Shown piece by piece: positions 9,210-17,616 of a DNA stretch of 60,475 nucleotides. Numbering within the stretch: the stretch's first letter is position 1; each line of letters begins with the position of its first letter. The position numbers were made by a program, and so were the translations under genes. This stretch comes from an uncultured Eubacteriales bacterium. GTDB taxonomy: Bacteria; Bacillota; Clostridia; Oscillospirales; CAG-272. Under the pieces are notes generated by a model. It made no database searches. It saw only the letters and a program-made list of their open reading frames with translations, and had not been told where the DNA came from. The stretch spans positions 1 to 60,475 of the forward strand of contig CAKRYT010000008.1 in the NCBI GenBank assembly GCA_934432675.1, read 5' to 3'.

Positions 9210-9524
9210 ATGATGGAATACGTTTTTTCAACCGTGTTGAGTCTTGTGGCGACCGTGATCAGCGGAATGGCGGTATTCTTTTTGAAGCGGTATTTCAAGC
9301 GGAAAGAAACGAAAGACCGTGCGCGTGAAGAGCTGGCAGCAAAAGAAAATATGCTGGTGTTGAAAAGCATCAACGCAATCGGGAAATTGACACTGGCGAA
9401 CAGTATTGCGCTCCGCGACGGAAAGACCAACGGAGATATGTCCCGCGCTCTGAAGGAATACGAGGCGGTGGATAAAGAGCTCTACGATTTCCTGCTGCAG
9501 TCAAGTACCCACCAGCCGGCATAG
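9210..9524 (+). CDS. One-helix membrane protein with coiled-coil tail
   Basis: A strong AAAGGAGGTG precedes ATG at 9210 and another at 9213; either could be used, and a GTG at 9204 inside the ribosome site is unlikely. The about 104-residue product has one N-terminal membrane segment (VFSTVLSLVATVISGMAVFF), a strongly basic juxtamembrane stretch (KRYFKRKETKDRAREE) and a helical, charged C-terminal half without cysteines. It follows the holin-like gene after 33 bp and is surely co-transcribed. Similar small membrane proteins accompany holins in Clostridia prophages and tailocin-like clusters, but I do not recognise a named family. Function unknown; possibly a holin partner. Confidence 0.6.
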   Translation: MMEYVFSTVLSLVATVISGMAVFFLKRYFKRKETKDRAREELAAKENMLVLKSINAIGKLTLANSIALRDGKTNGDMSRALKEYEAVDKELYDFLLQSSTHQPA

Positions 9525-9742
9525 AGCATCTTGGAGGGCAGAGGCTCCTGAAAGAGTGACCGGTCTTTTGACCACCGTGCGTACCGTTCCGTACACGGAG
9601 GCTAGCGGGGCAGGATCAAAATCTCATCCGTTTTGCCGTTCGTCGACCGTGTGCAAGGATACGGGCTCCGAGGGGGAGCGCATCATTTCATTGATTGGTG
9701 AGAGGTACACCCGGATGAATATGACGATATGGAAATCAAAAG

Positions 9743-9775
9743 CGGAGAGTCGCACCTTATCGGAGCAACTCTCCG
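9743..9775. repeat. Flanking repeat A, left copy
   Basis: CGGAGAG...GCAACTCTCCG hairpin. The same arms recur at 17089-17121 on the far side of the jet operon with a different loop; the similarity continues (GCCGCCAA, GTGTA) to about 9815. Confidence 0.65.
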
Positions 9776-9831
9776 TCTGCTGCGTTCTCTTACTGCGCCG
9801 CCAAAACCTGTGTAAAACCGGCAGCAGCTCA

Positions 9832-9878
9832 GAGACGGATGATGCAGGAATCCCCCGGTGCCCTTTGTGCACCGGGGG
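9832..9878. repeat. Flanking repeat B, left copy
   Basis: A 25-bp word containing GGATGATGCAGGAATCCCCC leads into a hairpin (CCCCCGGTGC/GCACCGGGGG). The identical 25 bp followed by another hairpin is at 17355-17406. The conserved lead plus variable hairpin is unlike an ordinary terminator. Confidence 0.7.
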
Positions 9879-10083
9879 TGGTTTAACACTACGACATCGC
9901 TACATTCAACGTAACATAATGAGCTATAGTCATTGTGGATACGTTGATCTTGCTTTTAATGCAATGTTTATTTAAGTCTGTAGGTGAAGAAAGAAAGTAC
10001 CATCAAAAACGATCATCGTTTCGCATTATCTTTCAAATGCCATTTTCTAATTTGAGAATCAATAGTCAAGACACGCTACCTGT

Positions 10084-11268
10084 TTAAATACCAACATTCA
10101 ATAGATCCATTGCTTCTTGCTCCAGTTTGCAGTTGTGGTCAAGCATATATTGAATTGTATTATTAAACTCGCCATCTAACAAAAGTTCGAGGCGCTTGCG
10201 ATCATTTTCTGTCAACTTCTTCGTATACATGGAGCATTTCTCTAGTGTTTGCCAATCCATATGATAAGGTTCAAAGGCAATTCCGGTTCGATCGCGCAGA
10301 TGCTGCAGAATATAAAAGCCACCGGCATCAATATCCCCGAAATGAAGATATTTTTTACCTTGATTTTGCTCATATATTTTTTGAATAAATGTGCGGCGAC
10401 ACGAGTTATGGTAGCCCCCAAGATAGATTGCAAAAGAGTTTTTACACTGAAACGCATGAAACGTGGTCAGGTTTTCTATGGTAATAATCGTTTCTCCAAG
10501 CACCTTGATCTCCCCTATGTAGTTAAGCATCTCCGAGGACAATGCAATATCGCCGTTCATCGGGGAAAGATCTATTGTTTGTCCGCACACAGTAATACAC
10601 CCTTTACCTTTAAAATAAACATGTCCGGGATTTTTAATAATATTCAAGTCTGCCAGTAGCGTTTCCTTTTCCGGAAAGTTCCCATACTCGTAAAGGAGTG
10701 AAACGACCTTGGAGCGTATTTTTTCAAACGCTTTGGAATCCCCGAATACTTGTATAGAAAAATCTCGTTCAAACATTTCATTTTTTACATTGACGATCTG
10801 TACAATGGCTTTTAGAACGGATTCGTAAGTTACAATGTCATCATCAAAAAATTCTACTGACTTATTTGCATTAAGGCGCTCCAATTGTCGTGCGCAATAG
10901 GTAGTTAGAATACTGTTTTGATCTTTATAAACCATCAAAAGTTTTCGCAGTTCAACAACGACATTGCTTTTTGGTAAGCGATCAATATAGGCGTAGACAT
11001 CTCCGAGGGTGTCTGTGTTCAGAGCAACAGATCCAAATACACCGTTTTTCTGTCTGCAGGCTTTAACATATCCCATTGATTTCAATGTTTGAATGCTTTC
11101 GTTGACAGCGTAAAACAAGTCGTACTCGGCATCATCTGCGTATTCCGGAAACAGTTTTACAATTTGAATCATAAAATGCTGACTTACCCGATTAGCTCCG
11201 ATAAAGCTTTTACTCCTTTCATACTTATCTATCAGAGCATTCAAAATCTGTTTCTCATATTTTGTCAT
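10084..11268 (-). CDS. jetD: Wadjet nuclease subunit JetD
   Basis: JetD is the DNA-cleaving subunit of Wadjet, which cuts small circular DNA after the JetABC motor has loop-extruded it. The 394-residue protein has a helical N-terminal DNA-binding-like half (DUF3322-type) and a C-terminal Toprim-type domain (DUF2220): acidic residue E265 in ITIEN and the D312-x-D314 pair in HFGDIDAGG, the metal-binding set expected of topoisomerase VI A-like nucleases. All three acidic residues are present, so it should be active. Its ATG overlaps the jetC stop by four bases (ATGA), so it is translationally coupled as the last gene of the operon. AT-rich codon use contrasts with the genes right of 17.6 kb. Confidence 0.9.
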   Translation of the reverse strand: MTKYEKQILNALIDKYERSKSFIGANRVSQHFMIQIVKLFPEYADDAEYDLFYAVNESIQTLKSMGYVKACRQKNGVFGSVALNTDTLGDVYAYIDRLPKSNVVVELRKLLMVYKDQNSILTTYCARQLERLNANKSVEFFDDDIVTYESVLKAIVQIVNVKNEMFERDFSIQVFGDSKAFEKIRSKVVSLLYEYGNFPEKETLLADLNIIKNPGHVYFKGKGCITVCGQTIDLSPMNGDIALSSEMLNYIGEIKVLGETIITIENLTTFHAFQCKNSFAIYLGGYHNSCRRTFIQKIYEQNQGKKYLHFGDIDAGGFYILQHLRDRTGIAFEPYHMDWQTLEKCSMYTKKLTENDRKRLELLLDGEFNNTIQYMLDHNCKLEQEAMDLLNVGI

Positions 11269-14200
11269 AAGTCGAATTCCTCAACGATACTGGAATACCC
11301 GTTTCGATAGGTGATCAAAACAGTATCGACATACTCGCCGATCGTTTCAATTTTGGCCGGCGGCGTTGCGAGGATCACCTGAAAGTTTTGCGAACGGAAA
11401 AATTGCATCATGCTGGCGATGCGATCGTCATCCATCTTGTCAAATGCTTCATCAAGCATAATGATTCGAATGGTTTCCCCAACACTGTACATTTGAGCAA
11501 AAGAGGCAGCTATTGCAACATAATACGGAGTCTGTGTTTCACCGCCACTTTTTTCACCGTATATCTTGGAAAAATACTGCGACTTGCCGTCTTTGGAGAT
11601 GATTTCAATATCATAATCCATATATTCACGGTAATCGGTATATTCGGAAAGAATTTTATCGCCATGCTCATCCGACTCTGTTAATTTGGAAAAGAGGGTT
11701 TCCATTTCGTCGTGGTAGCGGTCTTCAAATGCGCTGGTAAACAGAGTGACACCACCGTAGTTAATTTTGGAGGTGATCATGTCGTAGAGTCCCTGTTTCA
11801 TTTTGTGTGCGGAGTAAAGAAACTTATAAGAATCATTACCATAATAGATGTTTTTCAGCGCTCTGTTTAGATTCTGAAAAATGTCCTGCGCACATTCAAT
11901 ATTTTCCCTCATGCGGGCAAGGAAGTTTTCTTTGAATTCAAGTTCGCAATTCTCTTTGGCCTTGTTCAGTTTTTCTTCGTATTCAATCAAATTGTGGTTG
12001 GTAAGTGTGTGATATTCTTGTGCATATGCACTCACGGCTTCTTCGCCGGTTCCATATTCGCCCTCCTTGTAACTTGTCTGCAACCGAATCAATGAATCCC
12101 TTTGTGCATCGTACTGATTTCTGAGCACCGTTCTCCTGCGACTATAGTTCTCAACGATCGTTCCCGCTTCCTTGGTTTTACTATGTTCCTCAAATTTTTG
12201 CCTTGCCGATTGAATCACACTCGGGTCGTCTTCACTAAGATTTTGCATTCTTTTTTCAAGTTCTATCACTTCATTGTTTAGTCGCTCCATTGTCTGGCGC
12301 TGGTCTTGCATATCTCGATCTAAATTAATGACCGTCGATTTTAGACTATCTGTCTCCTTGCTGAGTTCGGCAATCTTCTGCTGACAATCCTTTTCTTTAA
12401 ACTGCAGCGCAATGATATTCGGGTCATTCATGGCCTCATTCAGTTCCGTTTTTATTTGTCGAACCCTTGCATCGATCTCTTCCATTTCTATCGGTGCCAA
12501 TAAATTTCGTTTTATCTGATCAAAGTTACATCTAGAAATATACTCTATGGCAGTATCTATTTCCTGGATTTTGGAACGAATCTCATCATATTTTGCTTTG
12601 GTATCCCGATAATCGGATTCAGATAACTCCAATTGTCGCTTTAAAGCGTATTCTCCAATGTAAGGGACATGATATTGGTCTTCAGGAATTTTTCGTAGTC
12701 CTTTTCCTTGGTAAAGCATACATCCCGCGGTAATGGCAATGGAATGTTTTTTTAGTTCGGGGACTCCTTCGCAAAGGGCAACCCGCCCCATGAGATAATT
12801 TGCATATGCGCGTGCATAACGATTCTCGCTTTTGATCACGGATGCAAGAGATCCTTCCGGAGCTGTGGCGCCGATATCCAACGCACCCGTATTGACTAAT
12901 GTAACTCCTTCAATTTGTGATTTTAAACGATCATAGACCGTGGCTGCGATATCGTAGTACTGGGGCTCCACAATGATGTTGAATCGTTGAGTATTCAGGT
13001 ACCCTTCGACTGCATTTTGCCACCTCAGATCGGATATCTCCAAGAGATCCGCAAAAACTCGCACGTCTGAAGCAATTGAACGAGCGTTAAATTCAGCTTT
13101 TACAGCGTCCCTCAATCGAATTGTATTTTGAGGATATATAATCTGATTCTTTTTAAGTCTTTCGATTTTATCCTTGAGTTCAGATAGTTGTTTTTGTAGC
13201 GCGTTCAATTGCTGATTGTTTTCTGCGCGTTTCGCCTGCAAAGCGGTATTCGTTTCTTGATAGGCTCTCATTAGTATAACATACAACTCGTTGCGGGCTT
13301 CCACCGGCATTTCCGATTTCACCATGGCATGCACGGAGGCAAGTGTAATGCTATCCTCGATGCCTAGTATGTATCGGAATGCCTGAGTAATGTTCTTTAC
13401 TTGTACCTTTAGTTCGTCCAAATTTGTTGCAGTGGTGGCTTGATCTTTTTCTTTCAACTGTAATTCCTGCCTGAGTTTCTCAATCAACTTGCTACACTCA
13501 CTATTACTCATATCAATTCGTATGGCCTGTAAGCGTTCCTGTTCAGATGCCAGCTCTTCCGATACTTTTTGCGTCTGTACCTGTGCAGATCGCAGTTGTT
13601 GATTTTTAGTTTCGATCAGTCTTTGGCTATTTTGAATTTGCGCTCTTTTTTCACAAATAGTTGCAATCACCATTAGGATATCAATAACTTGTATTTCTTT
13701 ATTTAGATCGGTCATCTTAGTATCTGTATCCATGATTTTTTGCAGATGGGCGATCTGTTGCTTTACTTCGAAAATGAGCGACTGCATCTCTCGGAGATGA
13801 CGGATATTTTCGCGTAAACCATCCACTTCAATTTGCTTCTCCGGCAGAATGAACTGTGTAATGAATTTTTTCACATGATCCATCGGTTTAAAAGCCAAAG
13901 ACTTTGGGATCATATCAAAAAAAGTGTCATCCAAATTGCCAAGGCGGCGCTTAAAACGCTCCTTAGCATCTCTGCTGCTCCGTATGGGGAAGATTTTCTT
14001 GCCGTTATTTCTAAACTGTTCATCAGTTGCGGGTTTATTGTCTACGATGAAACTGAGGCCACTGAGGGGGCCTTCTTCACAGAACCACACTTTTCTGACT
14101 TCGGCGTCTTCATCCGGAGAATCAAATTTGGCACCAAGCACAAAATACCTGTCTTTGCTCTCTTCGTAGAATTCAAGCGCCACATAAGAAATGACGCTAT

Positions 14201-14477
14201 TTTTTCGGGCATATGTATTCCCTTCTTCTCCGGTTTTGCACCGCACGTAACCTTTTAGGTCTCTTTTACTCTTTTCGTTGGCGGCCGGATTAAATCTCCG
14301 GGTGTTTGTGGTCAGGATCAGTTGAATTGCATCCAGGATGGTGGATTTTCCGGACGCGTTTTCACCGCTGAGTAGGCAGGAGCCACCGATTTCTATGGTT
14401 TCGTTTGAGAAATAGTGCCAGTTGACGAGTTTAATCCTCGTCAGTTTCTTCATCGTCTGCGGTATTGCCTGTGTCAA
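11265..14477 (-). CDS. jetC: Wadjet SMC-like ATPase JetC
   Basis: JetC is the MukB-like motor of Wadjet. With the start I prefer, it has 1070 residues: Walker A GENASGKS at 38-45, long coiled coils, a hinge-like region at about 480-620, a second coiled coil, then the ABC signature KSGGE at 976-980 and Walker B MLDEAFD at about 1007-1013. The start is TTG at 14477, because GGGAGGTGA sits five bases before it; an ATG at 14453 and another at 14507 have no ribosome site. The gene begins inside the end of jetB and ends overlapping jetD. JetC dimers with JetA and JetB form the loop-extruding complex that senses plasmid topology. Confidence 0.93.
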   Translation of the reverse strand: MTQAIPQTMKKLTRIKLVNWHYFSNETIEIGGSCLLSGENASGKSTILDAIQLILTTNTRRFNPAANEKSKRDLKGYVRCKTGEEGNTYARKNSVISYVALEFYEESKDRYFVLGAKFDSPDEDAEVRKVWFCEEGPLSGLSFIVDNKPATDEQFRNNGKKIFPIRSSRDAKERFKRRLGNLDDTFFDMIPKSLAFKPMDHVKKFITQFILPEKQIEVDGLRENIRHLREMQSLIFEVKQQIAHLQKIMDTDTKMTDLNKEIQVIDILMVIATICEKRAQIQNSQRLIETKNQQLRSAQVQTQKVSEELASEQERLQAIRIDMSNSECSKLIEKLRQELQLKEKDQATTATNLDELKVQVKNITQAFRYILGIEDSITLASVHAMVKSEMPVEARNELYVILMRAYQETNTALQAKRAENNQQLNALQKQLSELKDKIERLKKNQIIYPQNTIRLRDAVKAEFNARSIASDVRVFADLLEISDLRWQNAVEGYLNTQRFNIIVEPQYYDIAATVYDRLKSQIEGVTLVNTGALDIGATAPEGSLASVIKSENRYARAYANYLMGRVALCEGVPELKKHSIAITAGCMLYQGKGLRKIPEDQYHVPYIGEYALKRQLELSESDYRDTKAKYDEIRSKIQEIDTAIEYISRCNFDQIKRNLLAPIEMEEIDARVRQIKTELNEAMNDPNIIALQFKEKDCQQKIAELSKETDSLKSTVINLDRDMQDQRQTMERLNNEVIELEKRMQNLSEDDPSVIQSARQKFEEHSKTKEAGTIVENYSRRRTVLRNQYDAQRDSLIRLQTSYKEGEYGTGEEAVSAYAQEYHTLTNHNLIEYEEKLNKAKENCELEFKENFLARMRENIECAQDIFQNLNRALKNIYYGNDSYKFLYSAHKMKQGLYDMITSKINYGGVTLFTSAFEDRYHDEMETLFSKLTESDEHGDKILSEYTDYREYMDYDIEIISKDGKSQYFSKIYGEKSGGETQTPYYVAIAASFAQMYSVGETIRIIMLDEAFDKMDDDRIASMMQFFRSQNFQVILATPPAKIETIGEYVDTVLITYRNGYSSIVEEFDL

Positions 14478-15069
14478 GAGAATCACCTCCCGTCGAGTAT
14501 TTATCAAGTTTTTCTTTAGCCTTTTGATACATTTCCTCCAGGCTGGGTATAGTCACTGCAAACAGAATCGACGGATAAATCTGAATCCGCGTTTCTGGAT
14601 TGGACATATCGGTGTCGATCTTCCCAATCAAACGATATCTTTGAAACATGCCAAGTGTATTTCTCATTGCCGTTTTATCCAACCTTGCATTTAGTTTCAG
14701 CATGTTATATTTATCGTAGATCTCATCTGCAAGGACGATGACATCATTGATTTGTGAAAGTTGTTTCTTTTTTTCAATATACAAGAGTCGTAAAATCAAA
14801 AGCAGGATACTCTCAATCTTCTTTAAATGGATTCTCCCTGATCCGGCGCGGTTATTAAGAGCAATCACTCCGTTTTGCTCATCTATGATCAGTTCATAAC
14901 CAAGCATTTCAAAATAGACAGTAAAAGCCTCCGGATTATTTAAAACAAAATTGTAATCGGAAGCCGTATCAATATGTTTTTTTAGAAGAAAACATTCTCC
15001 GAGTAGTTTGCTAGCGGCGCTTCTGAATTTATCTTTTGAAATATGTTCAAATACCTCTGCCATTTCCAT
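14431..15069 (-). CDS. jetB: Wadjet MukE-like subunit JetB
   Basis: This 212-residue protein is the DUF4194/MukE-like winged-helix subunit that, with JetA, bridges the JetC heads. Visible features are an N-terminal helix pair, the conserved-looking centre FEMLGYELIIDEQNGVIAL, the helix-turn-helix-type segment RLDKTAMRNTLGMFQRYRLIG and a disordered acidic C-terminus. Its ATG overlaps the jetA stop (TAATG) and its 3' end overlaps jetC, so the whole operon is translated as a chain. Gene order and size match Wadjet operons. There are no catalytic residues to check. Confidence 0.88.
   Translation of the reverse strand: MEMAEVFEHISKDKFRSAASKLLGECFLLKKHIDTASDYNFVLNNPEAFTVYFEMLGYELIIDEQNGVIALNNRAGSGRIHLKKIESILLLILRLLYIEKKKQLSQINDVIVLADEIYDKYNMLKLNARLDKTAMRNTLGMFQRYRLIGKIDTDMSNPETRIQIYPSILFAVTIPSLEEMYQKAKEKLDKYSTGGDSLDTGNTADDEETDED
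14475..14491 (-). promoter_or_regulatory. Ribosome site fixing a TTG start for jetC
   Basis: GGGAGGTGATTCTC followed by TTG on the minus strand. It lies within jetB and moves the jetC start downstream of the first in-frame ATG. Confidence 0.75.
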
Positions 15070-16481
15070 TATGATTTCACCCTCTTTCTAATTTCAAAGT
15101 CACAGAATCTAAAGCCATGCAAACAGATAACTCTATCCATTGGTCTGATGGTGTACCCCGCGGTCGCAGAATGACCATACAGCGCTATAAAAATAATACG
15201 TATCATATCCCTCTTAGTTTCGACAGGAAGCGAAGAAGCCAAAATCGTTACCTTTTCGGAGAGCAACACTTTCACATACTGCTCAATGTTTTTCTTTGAA
15301 AAGCGATTTTTGTTTTTCTCCGAGATGGCAATTTTGTGTTTTTCTCTTTCTTCTGCCGACAATTCAAGCGGTTCAAATACATCTTCGACATCCGTTATTT
15401 TTCGGGATATGGGTATTGCTTTAAATGATTCTTCACTAAGGAATCCGTGCGTGAAGATATTAAATATTCTGCAAATGTCGTCGGACGCATCCTCTGCTAA
15501 ATTCGTTTGTTCCTCCCGGTTAAAGGTATCTGACAAGTATTGCAGAATTGTCGATATTTTCCCCTCAGTGTTGTTTGTATTGAGGAGCAAGAATCGTGCT
15601 CGTTCTACTGCATTCCTTAGATATTTCGAGTGCTTTTTATCGATTTCTGCGACAATTTCATCGTAGCAACGAAACCAGTCGATGATGGCAGTGATTTGTC
15701 GTTTTACTTCTTCTTCAGCCGTTGTGTGATCATTTTCATTTTCGATGTTTTGGTAACCCTTTACCGCACGTTCGAACACGGCAGAATCATTCAGCATGTC
15801 TCTAAGACGACTGATAATGACGTTTCGAAACCTGGAGATGTTATCTTCTGTTTTGATTCTGTGATATGCCTTAGAACCGATTTCTTCATGGTAGGTGAAA
15901 AAATCTCGAATGATCTCCTCGGAGGTTTTGTCCGCAGTAATATTCTCAATATATTTCTTGATACCGGTATTTAGCTTTTTTAGTCCGTCAAAGAGTGCGT
16001 GAGTTCGCTCAAAAACCGGTCTCAAAATTTGCGGATACGGTCGATTCAAGAGTTCCTCATTTGTCAGTGTAGAATAAATCAACGATAGCTCACTTTGATA
16101 TTCCATCTCCTTTGGGTTGGAAATGGTAAGTAATATCTGAATCACCGTAACGGCATACTCCGGCATCATTATTTTCGCAGTCTGGTTATTTACGATTTCA
16201 TATTCCACCCACCCATAGTCTTTTAATTTGCGCAAAAACATGGTGGCTTTTGCACGTGAATCTTTGAGCAATTCCGTTCCATCGTCAAATTCAATATCTG
16301 AGATGCTGGATCGTTCAAAGTAATCGCTCAATTTTGATACCAAAAGTTCCCGGTCAATTCCGTAGGATAATTCAGAACGGTATGACTCATAAATGAGAGT
16401 TAAACAATCAAAATAGATCGTCTTGAACTGACTGGTAAGGGGTTTAAAAAATTCCTCGCCGACAATGCTAAAAATATCCAT
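15069..16481 (-). CDS. jetA: Wadjet kleisin-like subunit JetA
   Basis: JetA is the MukF-like kleisin that links the JetC ATPase heads. The 470-residue protein is almost entirely helical, with a winged-helix-like N-terminus (FYFDCLTLIYESY-type helix, ELLVSKLSDYFERSS), a coiled middle and the conserved-looking C-terminal block TKRDMIRIIFIALYGHS. It looks like the JetA family formerly DUF5716. It starts at ATG 16481 behind AAAGGAAAG and is the first gene of the jetABCD operon. The promoter should lie in the AT-rich 16482-16640 but I could not pick a convincing pair of boxes. Confidence 0.87.
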   Translation of the reverse strand: MDIFSIVGEEFFKPLTSQFKTIYFDCLTLIYESYRSELSYGIDRELLVSKLSDYFERSSISDIEFDDGTELLKDSRAKATMFLRKLKDYGWVEYEIVNNQTAKIMMPEYAVTVIQILLTISNPKEMEYQSELSLIYSTLTNEELLNRPYPQILRPVFERTHALFDGLKKLNTGIKKYIENITADKTSEEIIRDFFTYHEEIGSKAYHRIKTEDNISRFRNVIISRLRDMLNDSAVFERAVKGYQNIENENDHTTAEEEVKRQITAIIDWFRCYDEIVAEIDKKHSKYLRNAVERARFLLLNTNNTEGKISTILQYLSDTFNREEQTNLAEDASDDICRIFNIFTHGFLSEESFKAIPISRKITDVEDVFEPLELSAEEREKHKIAISEKNKNRFSKKNIEQYVKVLLSEKVTILASSLPVETKRDMIRIIFIALYGHSATAGYTIRPMDRVICLHGFRFCDFEIRKRVKS

Positions 16482-17084
16482 TTCTTTTCTCTTTCCTTTA
16501 AATGCCCATTCAAGCGAAATAAAATGATTGATATGCTTTTAATGGAATGCGCTTTTGAAAACAATTGATCCTACACTGTGTGGGGTAGGCTGATTTTCAC
16601 ATTATTCAACAATTACAGAGTCTATGATCATACATATTATGCCACAAAATCCCTTTATTTGCAACCTTGCCCCGGAGTTTGAAACATACTTCGTTACATA
16701 ATCGGTGAAGACAATATACAATTGGACTGACACCTGGTTTTAGGTGAACAAGCCAGGATTAAACAGTTCATGCAAACGGAGAAAAATGAGGCCGATATAA
16801 AAAACAAGTTTTACCGTTTGGATAGCAACATTTGCATATTTTTACGTTTTTTATCCGGTGAATTTGCTTTAAGTAGCGCATAACTGTCGTTAGTGCGGAG
16901 CCGTTTATCGAGGACACGACTGCATGGCCATGGGAGCACCGGATACCACAGAAACGTTTTCAACTTCGCATAAATCAAAGAACGAGTAGGTAGAGCAATT
17001 GCAATGCAACGAAATCAAAATGTGCGCCTTTGTTTGCAGAATCAGAGTCTTGTCTTGCTTAAATGAACCTATCATAAAGACAAA
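16482..17084. other. AT-rich upstream region of the jet operon
   Basis: No gene that I can support. A roughly 55-codon minus-strand frame ending near 16817 (…KANSPDKKRKNMQMLLSKR stop) and an overlapping plus-strand frame (…QTEKNEADIKNKF…) look protein-like in short stretches but have no start or ribosome site; one may be a fragment of a lost island gene. The jet promoter is expected here. Confidence 0.4.
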
Positions 17085-17125
17085 AACGGAGAGCCTTCCT
17101 CATTGGAAGCAACTCTCCGTTTTGA
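17085..17125. terminator. Flanking repeat A, right copy; bidirectional terminator-like hairpin
   Basis: AAAACGGAGAG ... CTCTCCGTTTT, an 11-bp stem with A-run before and T-run after, plus an inner TTCC/GGAA pair. Partner of 9743-9775. Confidence 0.65.
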
Positions 17126-17192
17126 TTTGTTTTCTCGCGCCACGCCGCCAAGGTCAGTGTAGGACCTTGCGGTTGGTTCGAGAAAACTTAAC

Positions 17193-17210
17193 TTGGTGGA
17201 TCATGTAGGA
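17193..17210. repeat. Duplicated 3' end of tRNA-Ile2 (candidate att site)
   Basis: TTGGTGGATCATGTAGGA is identical to 17405-17422, which holds the 3' end of the tRNA gene including CCA. An 18-bp copy of a tRNA 3' end at the edge of an AT-rich island is the classical footprint of tyrosine-recombinase integration. Confidence 0.7.
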
Positions 17211-17354
17211 AAGCAAGGAGAAAAGGCGCCGGGGGCGCGTTTTCTGTGCCGCGCCTGAAAAACGCTTTGAGTATCGTGCGGGGCAAAGCCCATGCGCGAG
17301 ACGATTTGCCGTTTTTCACCGTCGGAGAACCGCGCGGTCGCTACCGCGGGGTTT

Positions 17355-17406
17355 GAGACGGATGATGCAGGAATCCCCCTTGTACCCTCCGGGTACAAGG
17401 GGGATT
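17355..17406. repeat. Flanking repeat B, right copy
   Basis: Same 25-bp lead as at 9832, followed by a perfect 16-bp hairpin (AATCCCCCTTGTACCC, loop TCC) that abuts the tRNA 3' end. No T-run, so not a plain terminator. Confidence 0.7.
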
Positions 17407-17482
17407 GGTGGATCATGTAGGACTCGAACCTACGACCAACCGGTTATGAGCCGGTAGCTCTAACCAACTGAGCTAATGATCC
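17406..17482 (-). tRNA. tRNA-Ile2 (anticodon CAT, to be modified to lysidine)
   Basis: 77 bases with encoded CCA; acceptor GGATCAT/ATGATCC, T-arm GGTTCGAGTCC, anticodon loop CTCATAA. The body resembles the Bacillus Ile2 tRNA much more than elongator Met (e.g. GGTCGTAGGTTCGAGTCCTA). Its 3' end serves as the putative att site. Confidence 0.88.
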
Positions 17483-17616
17483 GGGGGATGGGGCGTTGCG
17501 GAGTGCCGTGCGTATCGTGGGGTGGGGCATCTGCCGCGACTCTAATCATTGTAGCAAAGACGCGGGGGAATGTCAAGAGGGGCGGGCAATCGGGCGGTAT
17601 GCCCCCGGTCGGAGGG

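Larger units (their letters stand above)
9525..10083. other. Long intergenic segment between holin pair and jet operon
   Basis: No convincing gene on either strand; the 139-codon plus-strand frame has no ribosome site and is Ser/Arg-biased. The segment contains the left copy of the composite repeat that flanks the jet island (separate entries). From about 9900 on the composition becomes AT-rich, marking the island edge. Confidence 0.5.

Noticed and set aside
9556..9975. 139-codon plus-strand frame next to the jet island
   Set aside because: Runs through hairpin repeats, biased composition, no ribosome site.
10084..16481. Chromosome condensin MukBEF instead of Wadjet
   Set aside because: The fourth gene with a Toprim-type nuclease domain and the gene order identify Wadjet.
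17201..17416. Frame over the tRNA flank
   Set aside because: Reads through the flanking repeat and att copy; the similar peptide at 9624-9872 comes from the same DNA repeat, not from a gene family.
17406..17482. Elongator tRNA-Met
   Set aside because: Same CAT anticodon, but the body and acceptor match Firmicute tRNA-Ile2 better.
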